Source: Bacillus_BU sp051233475
GTDB lineage: Bacteria; Bacillota; Bacilli; Bacillales; Cytobacillaceae
DNA: 64,000 nucleotides
Direction: 5' to 3'
Assembly (NCBI RefSeq): GCF_051233475.1
Contig: NZ_JBKFGH010000004.1
Coordinates: forward strand, 62,001 to 126,000
This document shows positions 26,591 through 35,099 of the stretch, one piece after another. The notes beneath the pieces are model-generated. The model was not told the DNA's origin. It was given only the letters and a program-made list of their open reading frames with translations, and searched no databases. Position 1 is the stretch's first letter. Each line of letters begins with the position of its first letter. The position numbers were made by a program, and so were the translations under genes.

Positions 26591-26929
26591 ATGAATTATG
26601 ATGCTTTAGTTGAGAAAATAATATTGTTAGAGTATCACCAAAAGCTTTTACTAAAGATGATAGGGGATGCTAAACAACCATTCTATACCATGGTTATCGA
26701 AAAATCGCTGAGGGAAGAGGATGTTGTGGCCTTCTTTAATCATTGTGATCAATTGAGCATTGATTTAGAAGAGCAGAAAGCGGAAGGTTTTGTACATTTT
26801 CATCCGCTTTTCGACAAATTTAAAGAAGGCTTACATCCTAACCTCCGTGCTGAAGAAGTGATTAAGTCTTGTCTCGCTCAACAATTATTTACCCCTTTAA
26901 TGGCAGAACTTAGAAAATATATGAATTAG
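26591..26929 (+). CDS. yhaI: YhaI, DUF1878-type protein
   Basis: 112 residues, mostly helix (VEKIILLEYHQKLLLKMI; EEDVVAFFNHCDQLSIDLEEQ). GAAAGAGG precedes ATG 26591. Family and position (prsA-yhaI-hpr) agree with B. subtilis. Function unknown. Its stop codon overlaps that of hpr, so no room exists for a terminator between them. Confidence 0.85.
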   Translation: MNYDALVEKIILLEYHQKLLLKMIGDAKQPFYTMVIEKSLREEDVVAFFNHCDQLSIDLEEQKAEGFVHFHPLFDKFKEGLHPNLRAEEVIKSCLAQQLFTPLMAELRKYMN

Positions 26930-27510
26930 ACGTATTCTTTCTCAGTTGTAGAATCCTTTTTTTTGAGTTTCCCATCTTCTTCGATGTAATCCATTTCAAC
27001 ATTATGAAAGGACTTCTCAAAAATCTCCATAAAATCATCTCCGTAAATATTACGAACGATCGCCATCATTTCAATGATGTCTGGGAATTTACCATAAAGC
27101 TCTTTTAACGGCATTGCTCCAGTATAGGTTGCATTTTGTGAAGGGTCATACGTTTCCATTAACTGGAGTAATATTTCTTCCCCTTCAGGAGTTAACTCAA
27201 TATACGTATTCCGTTTGTCTGTCTCCTTTTTTGAAAACTTTAATAATCCCCTTTCTTCAAGTTTCTTCGAAAAGTTAAATGCTGTTGAAACGTGCATCAC
27301 CCCAAATTTTGCTACATCTGAGATAGAAGCCCCATGTAAATGGTAAGCAATCCATAAAATATGGTGCTCGTTGATGTTTAAGTCAAAAGGTTTAATCCAT
27401 TGCTGCCAATCCTTTTCAACAGATTTCCACAATGCCTTGCTTAATTGGGCAATCCTTTGACTAAAAAGCAACGCTTCTTTAATTGAATACTGTTTTTCTG
27501 CCATCCCCAT
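26926..27510 (-). CDS. hpr: Hpr/ScoC, MarR-type regulator of proteases and sporulation
   Basis: About 194 residues (start ATG 27510 or 27504; AGGTGA lies just ahead). The winged helix with HHILWIAYHLHGASISDVAKFGVMHVS (parts: HHILWIAY, ISDVAKFGVMHVST) and KKLEERGLL is the conserved core of ScoC. ScoC represses extracellular protease and peptide transporter genes in B. subtilis. A long linker and acidic tail end in EKEYV. The dipeptide operon at 35100 and prsA are possible targets, not shown. Confidence 0.94.
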   Translation of the reverse strand: MGMAEKQYSIKEALLFSQRIAQLSKALWKSVEKDWQQWIKPFDLNINEHHILWIAYHLHGASISDVAKFGVMHVSTAFNFSKKLEERGLLKFSKKETDKRNTYIELTPEGEEILLQLMETYDPSQNATYTGAMPLKELYGKFPDIIEMMAIVRNIYGDDFMEIFEKSFHNVEMDYIEEDGKLKKKDSTTEKEYV

Positions 27511-27770
27511 TTTCACCTACTTTTTTATTTCTCTAATGATATTATGCCAATAAAACAAAAATTAATAAAGTAAATTTCTCAATTTTTAGAAATATTATTC
27601 TTACTTATTAATTAGTTTTTATTTAACATTAAAGATTTTAAATATTCGCACTATATTGAATTTCGTTCTTTAAAGAGAAAATTCCTGCTTTTATTATGTT
27701 TTTTAAAATGAATTTAATAAAATAATTAGAAAAATAGTAATCTGAAACATAAATAAATAGGATTTAATAA
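27511..27770. other. AT-rich spacer upstream of hpr
   Basis: Very AT-rich stretch containing the hpr promoter region. B. subtilis has yhaH here; I find no frame for it. Nothing else can be supported. Confidence 0.5.
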
Positions 27771-27801
27771 TAAAAAAGAACCCGTAGACAATACGGGTTC
27801 T
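27771..27801 (-). terminator. Terminator of trpP
   Basis: AGAACCCGTA and TACGGGTTCT (27777-27786 and 27792-27801), loop of 5, followed on the minus strand by TTTTTTATTATT. Confidence 0.92.
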
Positions 27802-27808
27802 AAACTTA

Positions 27809-28339
27809 TTATGAGTTGATTGTGGTTGGTGTTGCAATCTTTGTCCTTTTTACAATAGACATGGCAATTGGATATAGAACAATCATTGTTACCGTATTAA
27901 AGGCTGCGGCTGGAAGGACAACTGCAACAAATAAAGCGGTAAAAGGTCCCGGTAATTCTGCAATAAAATTTGCTGCGCCAAGAAATACGATTCCAGAAAT
28001 AATCGTACCAATGGCAGTTAAAATTCCGATGCTGACCAGTGATTGTTTGAAATTCCTTAACGCTAAAAATAATCCAAAAACGATAAAGGAAGTTACGGCT
28101 TTATCAATAATATTTGGAATCAAGCCACTTGGAAATGTCGTCGTTAATCCAGAAATAATTCCTGTCACAAGTCCTAATAAGAGTACGCTTTTTTTGTCTG
28201 GAAATAAAATAATTCCCAAAAACATCATCGTTAACATCATATCTGGCTTCATTCCAAGAAAAAATCCAGGAACAACAGTGTGCAATACGGCACCAATCCC
28301 AACTAAAAGTGACAGTGATACAAGGGTTTTCGTATTCAT
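27809..28339 (-). CDS. trpP: TrpP, probable tryptophan transporter
   Basis: 176 residues from ATG 28339 with five to six helices. FFLGMKPDMMLTMMFLGIILFP and KAVTSFIVFG match the TrpP (YhaG) family, an ECF S-component-like membrane protein for tryptophan. A NAG-triplet track covers its ribosome site (next entry), the way TRAP controls trpP translation. An ATG at 28345 also exists but overlaps the ribosome site AGGAGAG. Confidence 0.9.
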   Translation of the reverse strand: MNTKTLVSLSLLVGIGAVLHTVVPGFFLGMKPDMMLTMMFLGIILFPDKKSVLLLGLVTGIISGLTTTFPSGLIPNIIDKAVTSFIVFGLFLALRNFKQSLVSIGILTAIGTIISGIVFLGAANFIAELPGPFTALFVAVVLPAAAFNTVTMIVLYPIAMSIVKRTKIATPTTINS

Positions 28340-28340
28340 T

Positions 28341-28387
28341 CTCATCTCTCCTCAACTTATCTGAACTAGTCTACCTATTAACCTCTC
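28341..28387 (-). promoter_or_regulatory. TRAP-type binding track over the trpP ribosome site
   Basis: On the minus strand, triplets NAG recur with 2-base gaps up to the start codon: TAG-g-TAG-ac-TAG-tt-CAG-at-AAG-tt-GAG-ga-GAG-at-GAG (28377 down to 28341), with another GAG at 28387-28385. This is the spacing recognised by the tryptophan-bound TRAP ring, which prefers GAG and TAG. Three GAGs lie in the ribosome site, so binding would block translation. The pattern is seen; TRAP itself lies outside the window. Confidence 0.8.
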
Positions 28388-28473
28388 CTGCAGTGCACTC
28401 TTTGCCTGCAGCGAAAAGCTTTATGCTATTATAGCATATTATCATAAAAAAACTAAAGCTGAAAAAAATAATG

Positions 28474-29556
28474 TTAATAGCTTGATTGGAACGATTTCAT
28501 AAATTCAGCTAATTTTTGAACGTGCTCTAATGGAACAGCATTATAGATCGATGCACGGCAGCCTCCAACTGAACGATGTCCTGCCAGCCCGATAAAGCCA
28601 AGTTCTTTTGCTTGTGCCAGGAAGGCAGCAGTTGCTTCGTCAGATTGTAATGTAAAGGTAACGTTCATTGTAGAACGGCTGTCTGGAGTAGCATGACCTT
28701 TATAAAAGCCGTTGCTTCCGTCAATTACATCATAAAGGACATTTGCCTTTTCCTCGTTCATTTTTTCCATGACAGATAGTCCGCCTAAGGAATCTACATG
28801 TTCCAACACTAATGATAATAAATAAATCGCCAGGGTCGGTGGTGTATTATAAAGTGAATTGTTACCTGAATGTGTTTTGTAGTCCAACATAGTTGGAATT
28901 GCTTCTGGAGCTTGACCAATTAAGTCTTTACGAATAATAACAACAGTTACACCTGAAGGACCTAAGTTTTTCTGAGCACCAGCATAGATCAAGCCAAATT
29001 TGTTTACATCAATTGGCTTGCATAAGATATCACTGGACATATCTGCGATTAATGGTGCGCCGCTTACCTCAGGGAAGGTTTTCCACTGGGTTCCAAAGAT
29101 TGTGTTATTGCTAGTAATGTGAAGGTAGGCAGCATCATCTTGAAGTTCAATTTTATCAAGTGTTGGGATAGTTTGATAATTGTTCTCTTTGCCAGAAGCC
29201 AATACTGCTGTTTGACCTACTTTTTTCGCTTCTTTCAAAGCCTTTTCAGACCATGAACCTGTTAATACATAGTGACCCACTTTATCTTTATTAAGGAGAT
29301 TCATTGGGATCATGGAAAACTGTGTGCTTGCGCCACCTTGTAAAAATAAAATTTCGTAATCATCTGAAATACTAAGAAGCTTACGAAGTAGAGCAATCGC
29401 TTTATTATGAACAGCTTCGTAATCCTTGCTGCGATGGCTTAATTCCATCACGTTCATGCCAGTACCGTTAAAATCCAGCCATTCCTCCTGTGCCTTTTTT
29501 AATACTTCTAGAGGTAAAGCGGCTGGACCCGCATTAAAGTTGTAAGCGCGTTTCAT
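28474..29556 (-). CDS. serC: Phosphoserine aminotransferase
   Basis: 360 residues of the class V PLP fold. NFNAGPAALPLEVL at the start, GGASTQFSMIP (about 66) and the PLP Lys in AGAQKNLGPSG (about 193). Makes phosphoserine from phosphohydroxypyruvate and glutamate in serine synthesis (and acts in pyridoxine synthesis in some bacteria). AGGAGG precedes ATG 29556. It is between trpP and hit as in B. subtilis. Confidence 0.96.
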   Translation of the reverse strand: MKRAYNFNAGPAALPLEVLKKAQEEWLDFNGTGMNVMELSHRSKDYEAVHNKAIALLRKLLSISDDYEILFLQGGASTQFSMIPMNLLNKDKVGHYVLTGSWSEKALKEAKKVGQTAVLASGKENNYQTIPTLDKIELQDDAAYLHITSNNTIFGTQWKTFPEVSGAPLIADMSSDILCKPIDVNKFGLIYAGAQKNLGPSGVTVVIIRKDLIGQAPEAIPTMLDYKTHSGNNSLYNTPPTLAIYLLSLVLEHVDSLGGLSVMEKMNEEKANVLYDVIDGSNGFYKGHATPDSRSTMNVTFTLQSDEATAAFLAQAKELGFIGLAGHRSVGGCRASIYNAVPLEHVQKLAEFMKSFQSSY

Positions 29557-29714
29557 CTGAAATTCCTCCTAATGTTTGTTTTTTTGACAATTTTCATGGT
29601 CTTATCGTACCAAATAAAAAGATTATTCGTCATTAGAAAATTACAAATCTTTTAAACATTTTTCTCGAAAAGGCTGTTTTTAAATAATTTTTACCATTCC
29701 TCCAACCTCTAACA

Positions 29715-29748
29715 TAAAAAATAGACTTCCTTAGCAATAGAAGTCTAT
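29715..29748 (-). terminator. Terminator of hit
   Basis: ATAGACTTC (29721-29729) and GAAGTCTAT (29740-29748); on the minus strand the stem runs into TTTTTTATG. Confidence 0.85.
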
Positions 29749-29756
29749 GAAGTAAT

Positions 29757-30179
29757 TTACAAATGTTTTCCAATGTTTTCAGCTATGGTGCGAAGGTCTT
29801 GTGAAGTGTATTCATCATCGTGCGTTTTCCATACTGCTCCAAACCCGTCACCTTTCCCATATCGGGGAATTAAATGCATGTGAAAATGGAAAACTGATTG
29901 ACCAGCGTGTTCCCCGTTATTATTTAATACATTCAAGCCGATAGGATTAAATTCGGTTTTAATTGCATTCGCAATCTCGGGTACAGCTGCAAAGAGATTT
30001 TTGGCGATTTCCGGAGTTAGTTCAAAGACATCCTTTTTATGTACCTTTGGTATGACTAGAGTGTGCCCCTTTGTTACTTGACTGATATCAAGGAATGCAA
30101 AAACATGCTCATCTTCATAAACCTTTGCTGTTGGGATATCACCATTTACAATTTTACAAAAAATACAGTCGCTCATCAT
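29757..30179 (-). CDS. hit: HIT-family nucleotide-binding protein
   Basis: 140 residues, ATG 30179 with AAAGGGTG ahead. CIFCKIVNG (zinc Cys pair) at the start, and the histidine triad FHFHMHLIPR (HxHxH, about 99-104). HIT proteins hydrolyse nucleotide monophosphate derivatives such as adenosine phosphoramidates. Divergent from ecsA across a 620-bp spacer. Confidence 0.95.
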   Translation of the reverse strand: MMSDCIFCKIVNGDIPTAKVYEDEHVFAFLDISQVTKGHTLVIPKVHKKDVFELTPEIAKNLFAAVPEIANAIKTEFNPIGLNVLNNNGEHAGQSVFHFHMHLIPRYGKGDGFGAVWKTHDDEYTSQDLRTIAENIGKHL

Positions 30180-30261
30180 TTACACCCTTTCTTATTGCTG
30201 AATGGCTATGCCTCTTTTCTATGTATGATACCACAAAATTTTCCTATACCCAAAAGGAAAG

Positions 30262-30700
30262 ACAGGATTCGCTAGGAATCCTGCCTCCTGAAGGGGGTAA
30301 TCATTAATCGTCTAATTCAGGTTCGTTTCTGCGATAAACACCTCATTTATATATTAAAATAAAATGATTAGTGTTCGGAGTGATTTTCTTTTACGTTATT
30401 CAAAGTGACCATCCCCTAATCTTTATAGGTATTCGCAACTTTTAAAGTGGAATGATGATCGTATCTTTAACAAACACCTCATTTAATAAGTGAGTTTTAA
30501 AGCACTAATATCATTTGGTGTTTAAACGTAAACCCTGCACAATAGTGCAATCTAACCATCCCCTGTACTGAAAACTCCTGATGTTAACGATAATTAATGA
30601 ACGGGTCTTTAACAACCACCTCATTCGATTTATGGAATTTTTTAAAACCATAATGAATGTTTCCCCTTCATAAATTAGAATGTCCATAATGAAAAAGAAT
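30262..30700. repeat. Threefold repeated module in the hit-ecsA spacer
   Basis: AAACACCTCATTT occurs at 30336 and 30472 and AACCACCTCATT at 30614, spaced about 136 and 142 bases. ACCATCCCCT recurs at 30418 and 30555 in the same period. On the minus strand each reads GAGGTG(T/G)TT after AAT, and GGGGATGGT, both like ribosome sites, each before only a very short frame. At the left end CAGGATTC-GCTAG-GAATCCTG (30263-30283) gives a hairpin with a T-rich run on the minus strand. No protein or RNA family recognised. Confidence 0.55.
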
Positions 30701-30798
30701 ATGCGATCTTTTTAAAAAAGAACCTTATTCATGATAGTTTGGATTGAGGACAATCTTTGGTAAAATAAATGTATCTAACGAAGGGAAGGACGTTGGCG

Positions 30799-31539
30799 AT
30801 GTCTTTACTCAAAATTGAAAATATAACAGGGGGGTATACCCGAAATCCTGTTTTAAAAAATGTCTCATTTGAGGTTAAAAAACAAGAACTAGTTGGTTTA
30901 ATTGGCTTAAATGGCGCAGGAAAAAGCACGACCATTAAGCATGTTATTGGACTAATGGAACCTCAAAGCGGGGAAATAACGATAAATGGAAGAACATTTA
31001 AACATGATAAGACCAATTATCGAAGACAATTTAGCTTTGTTCCGGAAACGCCCATTCTTTATGATGAACTGACACTTGAGGAGCATTTGAAGCTGACAGC
31101 CATGGCATATGGTTTAGAAGAGTCAATTTATAAGGAAAGAGTGGATTATTTACTTGAAGAGTTTCGGATGAAAAAAAGGCTGAAATGGTTTCCAGCCCAT
31201 TTTTCAAAAGGAATGAAGCAAAAGGTTATGATTATGTGTGCCTTTCTTGTCCAGCCCGATCTGTATATTGTCGATGAACCATTTGTTGGTTTAGATCCGC
31301 TTGGAATCCAGTCTTTGCTTGATTTAATGAAGAAAATGAAGGAAAATGGCGCTGGAATTTTGATGTCAACACATATTTTGGCAACCGCGGAACGCTATTG
31401 TGACCGGTTTATCATTTTACATAATGGATCTGTTAAGGCCCAAGGGACATTGGCGGAATTAAGGGAGCAATTTAAAATGCCCAATGCAACTCTTGATGAT
31501 CTTTATATCCAACTGACAAAGGAAGAAGACTATGTTTGA
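30799..31539 (+). CDS. ecsA: EcsA, ABC transporter ATP-binding protein
   Basis: 246 residues from ATG 30799 (GAAGGGAAGGA, 8-base gap), start MSLLKIENITGGYTRNP as in known EcsA. Walker A GLNGAGKST, signature HFSKGMKQK, Walker B LYIVDEP, switch STHILAT. With EcsB it forms a transporter that in B. subtilis affects secretion, competence and intramembrane protease activity. The stop overlaps ecsB by 8 bases. Confidence 0.95.
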   Translation: MSLLKIENITGGYTRNPVLKNVSFEVKKQELVGLIGLNGAGKSTTIKHVIGLMEPQSGEITINGRTFKHDKTNYRRQFSFVPETPILYDELTLEEHLKLTAMAYGLEESIYKERVDYLLEEFRMKKRLKWFPAHFSKGMKQKVMIMCAFLVQPDLYIVDEPFVGLDPLGIQSLLDLMKKMKENGAGILMSTHILATAERYCDRFIILHNGSVKAQGTLAELREQFKMPNATLDDLYIQLTKEEDYV

Positions 31540-32743
31540 TGAAGGGAAGTTATGGAAGGAAAGATTTGCCCATACCAGCAAGGAATTAAGCCGATATCTC
31601 CGTTATATTTTTAATGGGCATCTAGTCATTGTTTTTTTGTTTTTATTAGGTACTGCTGCTTACTATTATCAGGAATATGTTAAAACACTTACTCCTGATT
31701 TTCCAGCAGCTCTCATAATGGCTGTGATCATAGGCGTTTTTTTAACTTACAGTCCCATATACACGTTTCTGCTTGAGGCTGACCGGATATTTTTATTGCC
31801 ACTTGAAAGCAAGCTTTCTGGGTACTTTAAAAAATCTTTAGCTGTTAGCTTTTTCTTGCAGCTTTATCTACTTTTAATGGTCCTGGCCGTTTTTATGCCT
31901 ATGTATGTCCAAGTTTATCATGGCGAATTTAAGTCGTTCTTCACATTTTTACTGATTATTGCTGTAATGAAGGTTTGGAACCTGTTAATTCGCTGGCATG
32001 TTCAATTTTTTGTTCAAGCGACTGTTCATTTACTTGATTCGTTTATTCGTTACGGCTTGAATGCTTTGTTTTTATATTTTTTATTTATGAACTCATTTGT
32101 TTTAATGACAATCGTGATCGTAATAATGATTATCCTCTACGTATATTGGTGGAAGCAAACCATTGAAAAAGGGCTGAAATGGGAGTATTTAATTGATCAA
32201 GAGGAAAAAAGGATGACATCCTTTTATCGTATCGCTAATTTATTTACGGATGTGCCAAAATTAAAAGATAGGGTTAAACGCCGAAAATGGCTTGACTGGC
32301 TGTTAGGAAGGGTTTCCTTTCGAAGCGAAGATACGTATTTATTTTTATATACGAGGGCATTTATTCGTGCTGGGGATTATTTTGGTCTTGTTATAAGACT
32401 TACTGCTATTGGGGCGGGAGCCATTTATTTGGTTTCATTTGGACTAGGTCAAATATTATTTATTTTGCTGTTCCTTTATTTAACGGGGTTCCAGCTGCTG
32501 CCGCTTGCTAACCATCACCAGAATAAAGTCTGGATTTCATTGTATCCGATCGAGGACCAATGGAAGGAGAAAGCGTTCCGAAAGCTTTTGCTAGGAATAT
32601 TATTATTTGAAAGTGTTATTCTGTCATTAGTCCTTCTTTTAAAAGGAGCGTTCCTTATCAGCATAGTTGCTTTACTTAGTGGAATTGCCTTCAGTAGCTA
32701 CTTTGTTTTTAGCTATAGTAAAATCAAGTTAAAAAGAATATAA
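31532..32743 (+). CDS. ecsB: EcsB, ABC transporter membrane protein
   Basis: 403 residues with about ten hydrophobic segments in two groups (about 25-205 and 295-400) around a cytoplasmic loop containing KDRVKRRKWLDWLLGR. Matches EcsB by family and by fusion-like overlap with ecsA. A strong terminator follows, before ecsC. Confidence 0.94.
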   Translation: MFDEGKLWKERFAHTSKELSRYLRYIFNGHLVIVFLFLLGTAAYYYQEYVKTLTPDFPAALIMAVIIGVFLTYSPIYTFLLEADRIFLLPLESKLSGYFKKSLAVSFFLQLYLLLMVLAVFMPMYVQVYHGEFKSFFTFLLIIAVMKVWNLLIRWHVQFFVQATVHLLDSFIRYGLNALFLYFLFMNSFVLMTIVIVIMIILYVYWWKQTIEKGLKWEYLIDQEEKRMTSFYRIANLFTDVPKLKDRVKRRKWLDWLLGRVSFRSEDTYLFLYTRAFIRAGDYFGLVIRLTAIGAGAIYLVSFGLGQILFILLFLYLTGFQLLPLANHHQNKVWISLYPIEDQWKEKAFRKLLLGILLFESVILSLVLLLKGAFLISIVALLSGIAFSSYFVFSYSKIKLKRI

Positions 32744-32751
32744 ATAATCAT

Positions 32752-32779
32752 CCCCCTTCGCCGAAATGGTGAAGGGGGT
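32752..32779 (+). terminator. Terminator between ecsB and ecsC
   Basis: CCCCCTTCGCC pairs with GGTGAAGGGGG (one G-T), loop GAAAT, then TATTTTG. It implies partial separation of ecsC from ecsAB. Confidence 0.85.
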
Positions 32780-32829
32780 ATTTTGAAACATTTTCGTTCA
32801 AGAACCGTATATAAAATTAGGTGATGGGT

Positions 32830-33555
32830 ATGAAAGAATACGAATTAAAAATATATGATGAAGTGGAAAATTGGAAACGAAAGCTCACAAAGCGATCTTC
32901 TTTATTAAATCGAATGTCAAAAAGAGCCCAAACAAAAGTAAATGAATGGATTCCCGAGAAGGCTCACAACATAATAACAGAAAGCATAAAAAACTTGGTT
33001 AAGGCTACATTAGTTGGATCTGATTTTACAACAAGAAAAGGGAGAAAGGCCGGTTTGTCCCTAGCGGAAATGGATCTTGAAATGAAGCAGAAGCTTGAAA
33101 TGTTCCGAAAAACAGCGATGATTGAAGGAGCAGGAACCGGAGCAGGAGGTATTCTCTTAGGTTTGGCAGATTTTCCTTTATTGCTTTCAATCAAAATGAA
33201 ATTTTTATTTGAAGCGGCTGCTATTTATGGGTTCGATACGAGTAAATATGAAGAAAGAATGTTTCTTCTTTATGTATTTCAACTTGCCTTTTCAAGTGAT
33301 GAAACAAGAAAAGAAACGCTTGATATTATCGATAACTGGGACCGTGAAAAGGAGAGGTTAAGTGAACTGGACTGGCGTCAATTTCAGCAGGAATACCGTG
33401 ATTATATCGATTTTGTTAAAATGCTTCAGCTTGTCCCAGGGATTGGGTTGGTAGTCGGTGCTGTAGCAAATTATCGTCTTCTTGATCAATTGGGAGAAAC
33501 AGCCATGAATGCTTTTCGTTTACGATTATTGAAAGAACCCCCACCGACAATGTGA
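32830..33555 (+). CDS. ecsC: EcsC family protein
   Basis: 241 residues from ATG 32830 (AGGTGATGG). Basic N-terminal half, then a Gly/Ala-rich hydrophobic stretch (GAGTGAGGILLGLADFPLLL) and LVPGIGLVVGAVANYRLLDQL near the end, the hallmarks of EcsC proteins. Peripheral or membrane-inserted; function unknown, not needed for EcsAB activity in B. subtilis as far as I recall. Confidence 0.9.
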   Translation: MKEYELKIYDEVENWKRKLTKRSSLLNRMSKRAQTKVNEWIPEKAHNIITESIKNLVKATLVGSDFTTRKGRKAGLSLAEMDLEMKQKLEMFRKTAMIEGAGTGAGGILLGLADFPLLLSIKMKFLFEAAAIYGFDTSKYEERMFLLYVFQLAFSSDETRKETLDIIDNWDREKERLSELDWRQFQQEYRDYIDFVKMLQLVPGIGLVVGAVANYRLLDQLGETAMNAFRLRLLKEPPPTM

Positions 33556-33574
33556 AATCAAGTGGGGGTTCTTT
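33532..33574 (+). terminator. Terminator overlapping the ecsC 3' end
   Basis: AAAGAACCCCCAC (33532-33544) and GTGGGGGTTCTTT (33562-33574); the ecsC stop is in the loop; TGCTTTTCTT follows. Confidence 0.85.
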
Positions 33575-33581
33575 GCTTTTC

Positions 33582-34745
33582 TTATTTCTGGTACAAAAGT
33601 ACAGCAGTTCCAAGCGTATTAGCAGCAATGAGCATCGCTTTTTCATCAATATCAAATTTCGGATGGTGATGTGGGTAGGCGTCTTTTGAGCCAGCCCCGG
33701 TAAAAAAGAAGGTGCCTTTTACATGCTGCAGGTAGTAGGCGAAGTCTTCTCCCGCCATTTGCGGAGGGGTATCCAATACTTCCTCAACTCCAGGTGCAGC
33801 AGAAGCACATGACATTAAGAATTGTGTTTCCTCTCGGTGGTTTACTACTGCAGGGTAACCTCTTGTAAATACATGCTCATAAGTGCAGTCATTGGTTAGA
33901 CAAGTCCCTTTTACAATCTTTTCAATTTCTTCCTCGATAAGAGAACGAATTTCCTCATTAAAGGTACGAACGGTCCCAATTAGCTTTGCTTTATCGGCAA
34001 TTACATTAAAGGCATTATCAGCTATAAAGGATCCAATTGAGACCACTGCTGACTCGAGTGGATTTACTTTACGGCTTACAATTTGCTGAAGGTTTACAAC
34101 GAGTTGTGAAGCGGTGACAATCGCGTCTTTCGTTGTATGTGGATGGGCCCCATGTCCGCCCCGGCCATTAATGGTAATTTCAAATCGATCAGCAGCTGCC
34201 ATAATAGGCCCGACTTTTGTATGAATGGTTCCGGTAGGCAGTGTTGCCCATAAATGAGTTCCAAAAATGGCATCAACGCCATCTAAACACCCAGCTTCAA
34301 TCATCGATTTTGCCCCACCTGGAGCGTATTCTTCTGCATGCTGGTGAATAAGGACAATCGTTCCATTCAGTTCATTGCGCATTTCATTAAGAACCTTAGC
34401 CAGTATTAATAAGGTGGCCGTATGCGCATCGTGTCCACATGCATGCATCACCCCTGGAACAAGAGATTTATAAGGAACATCCTTTTCGTCCTGAATCGGC
34501 AGTGCATCAAAATCAGCGCGCAATGCCACTGTTTTACCCGGCTTTGAACCGATAATTTTTGCGACAACTCCGTTTCCGCCAACATTCCCTGTTACAGAAA
34601 TCCCAAGCTTTTCATAGTAGGATTTAATATATCTTGCTGTGTTTACTTCTTGGAAAGAAAGTTCTGGATGCTGGTGAAGATAACGCCGAATCGATACCAT
34701 ATCTTGATAGTTCTGTTGTAATTGGGCATACAATTTTTCAAGCAT
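33582..34745 (-). CDS. yhaA: M20-family amidohydrolase (N-acyl-amino-acid type), YhaA
   Basis: 387 residues, AGGGGAG before ATG 34745. M20D features: HQHPELSFQE, ALRADFDALPI, GHDAHTA (metal His), HQHAEE (catalytic Glu), the inserted dimer domain (about 180-295) and MAGEDFAYYL. Likely splits N-acyl amino acids or peptidoglycan-type amides in the cytosol. Ends the ecs cluster, convergent with ecsC. Confidence 0.92.
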   Translation of the reverse strand: MLEKLYAQLQQNYQDMVSIRRYLHQHPELSFQEVNTARYIKSYYEKLGISVTGNVGGNGVVAKIIGSKPGKTVALRADFDALPIQDEKDVPYKSLVPGVMHACGHDAHTATLLILAKVLNEMRNELNGTIVLIHQHAEEYAPGGAKSMIEAGCLDGVDAIFGTHLWATLPTGTIHTKVGPIMAAADRFEITINGRGGHGAHPHTTKDAIVTASQLVVNLQQIVSRKVNPLESAVVSIGSFIADNAFNVIADKAKLIGTVRTFNEEIRSLIEEEIEKIVKGTCLTNDCTYEHVFTRGYPAVVNHREETQFLMSCASAAPGVEEVLDTPPQMAGEDFAYYLQHVKGTFFFTGAGSKDAYPHHHPKFDIDEKAMLIAANTLGTAVLLYQK

Positions 34746-34887
34746 TCTATTCTCCCCTTTATGTAAAGAGCTGTTTAAGTTTGAATCAGATTTTTTGATA
34801 ATTATAACATTATTTACTAAGATAACATGGTGGAATAAGAGATATGTGGTGAATTGATCCGGTAAAATTATACAAATAAAACAAAAG

Positions 34888-34915
34888 CTGACCTGAATTG
34901 ATTAGGTCAGTTTTT
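34888..34915. terminator. Orphan terminator between divergent genes yhaA and the dipeptide operon
   Basis: CTGACCT (34888-34894), loop, AGGTCAG (34904-34910), TTTTTGTTTT; AAAGC extends the arm for the minus strand, where CTTTTGTTTTATT follows. Neither flanking gene ends here, so its transcript is unknown. Downstream TTGCAA (34956) and TAAAAT (34980), 18 bases apart, may be the operon promoter. Confidence 0.75.
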
Positions 34916-35099
34916 GTTTTGAATAAAGGGAAGCTTTCTTTGTTGCTTTAAAGTGTTGCAAAAATTGGTGATATTGTCATAAAATGTTTGGAATTTTCGA
35001 CATTAATAGATGAAATAAATCCCAAAAATATGTCATAATCATTTGTAATTTCATTATATTTTAATAATTATAAAATCAGTTTAAATGGCAGGTGATAGA

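Noticed and set aside
27816..28364. 182-codon plus-strand frame opposite trpP
   Set aside because: Exact antisense of a well-supported gene, composition of a shadow frame, no ribosome site.
34992..35006. CodY-like box before the dipeptide operon
   Set aside because: Only the first half (AATTTTC) matches the consensus; the second half does not.
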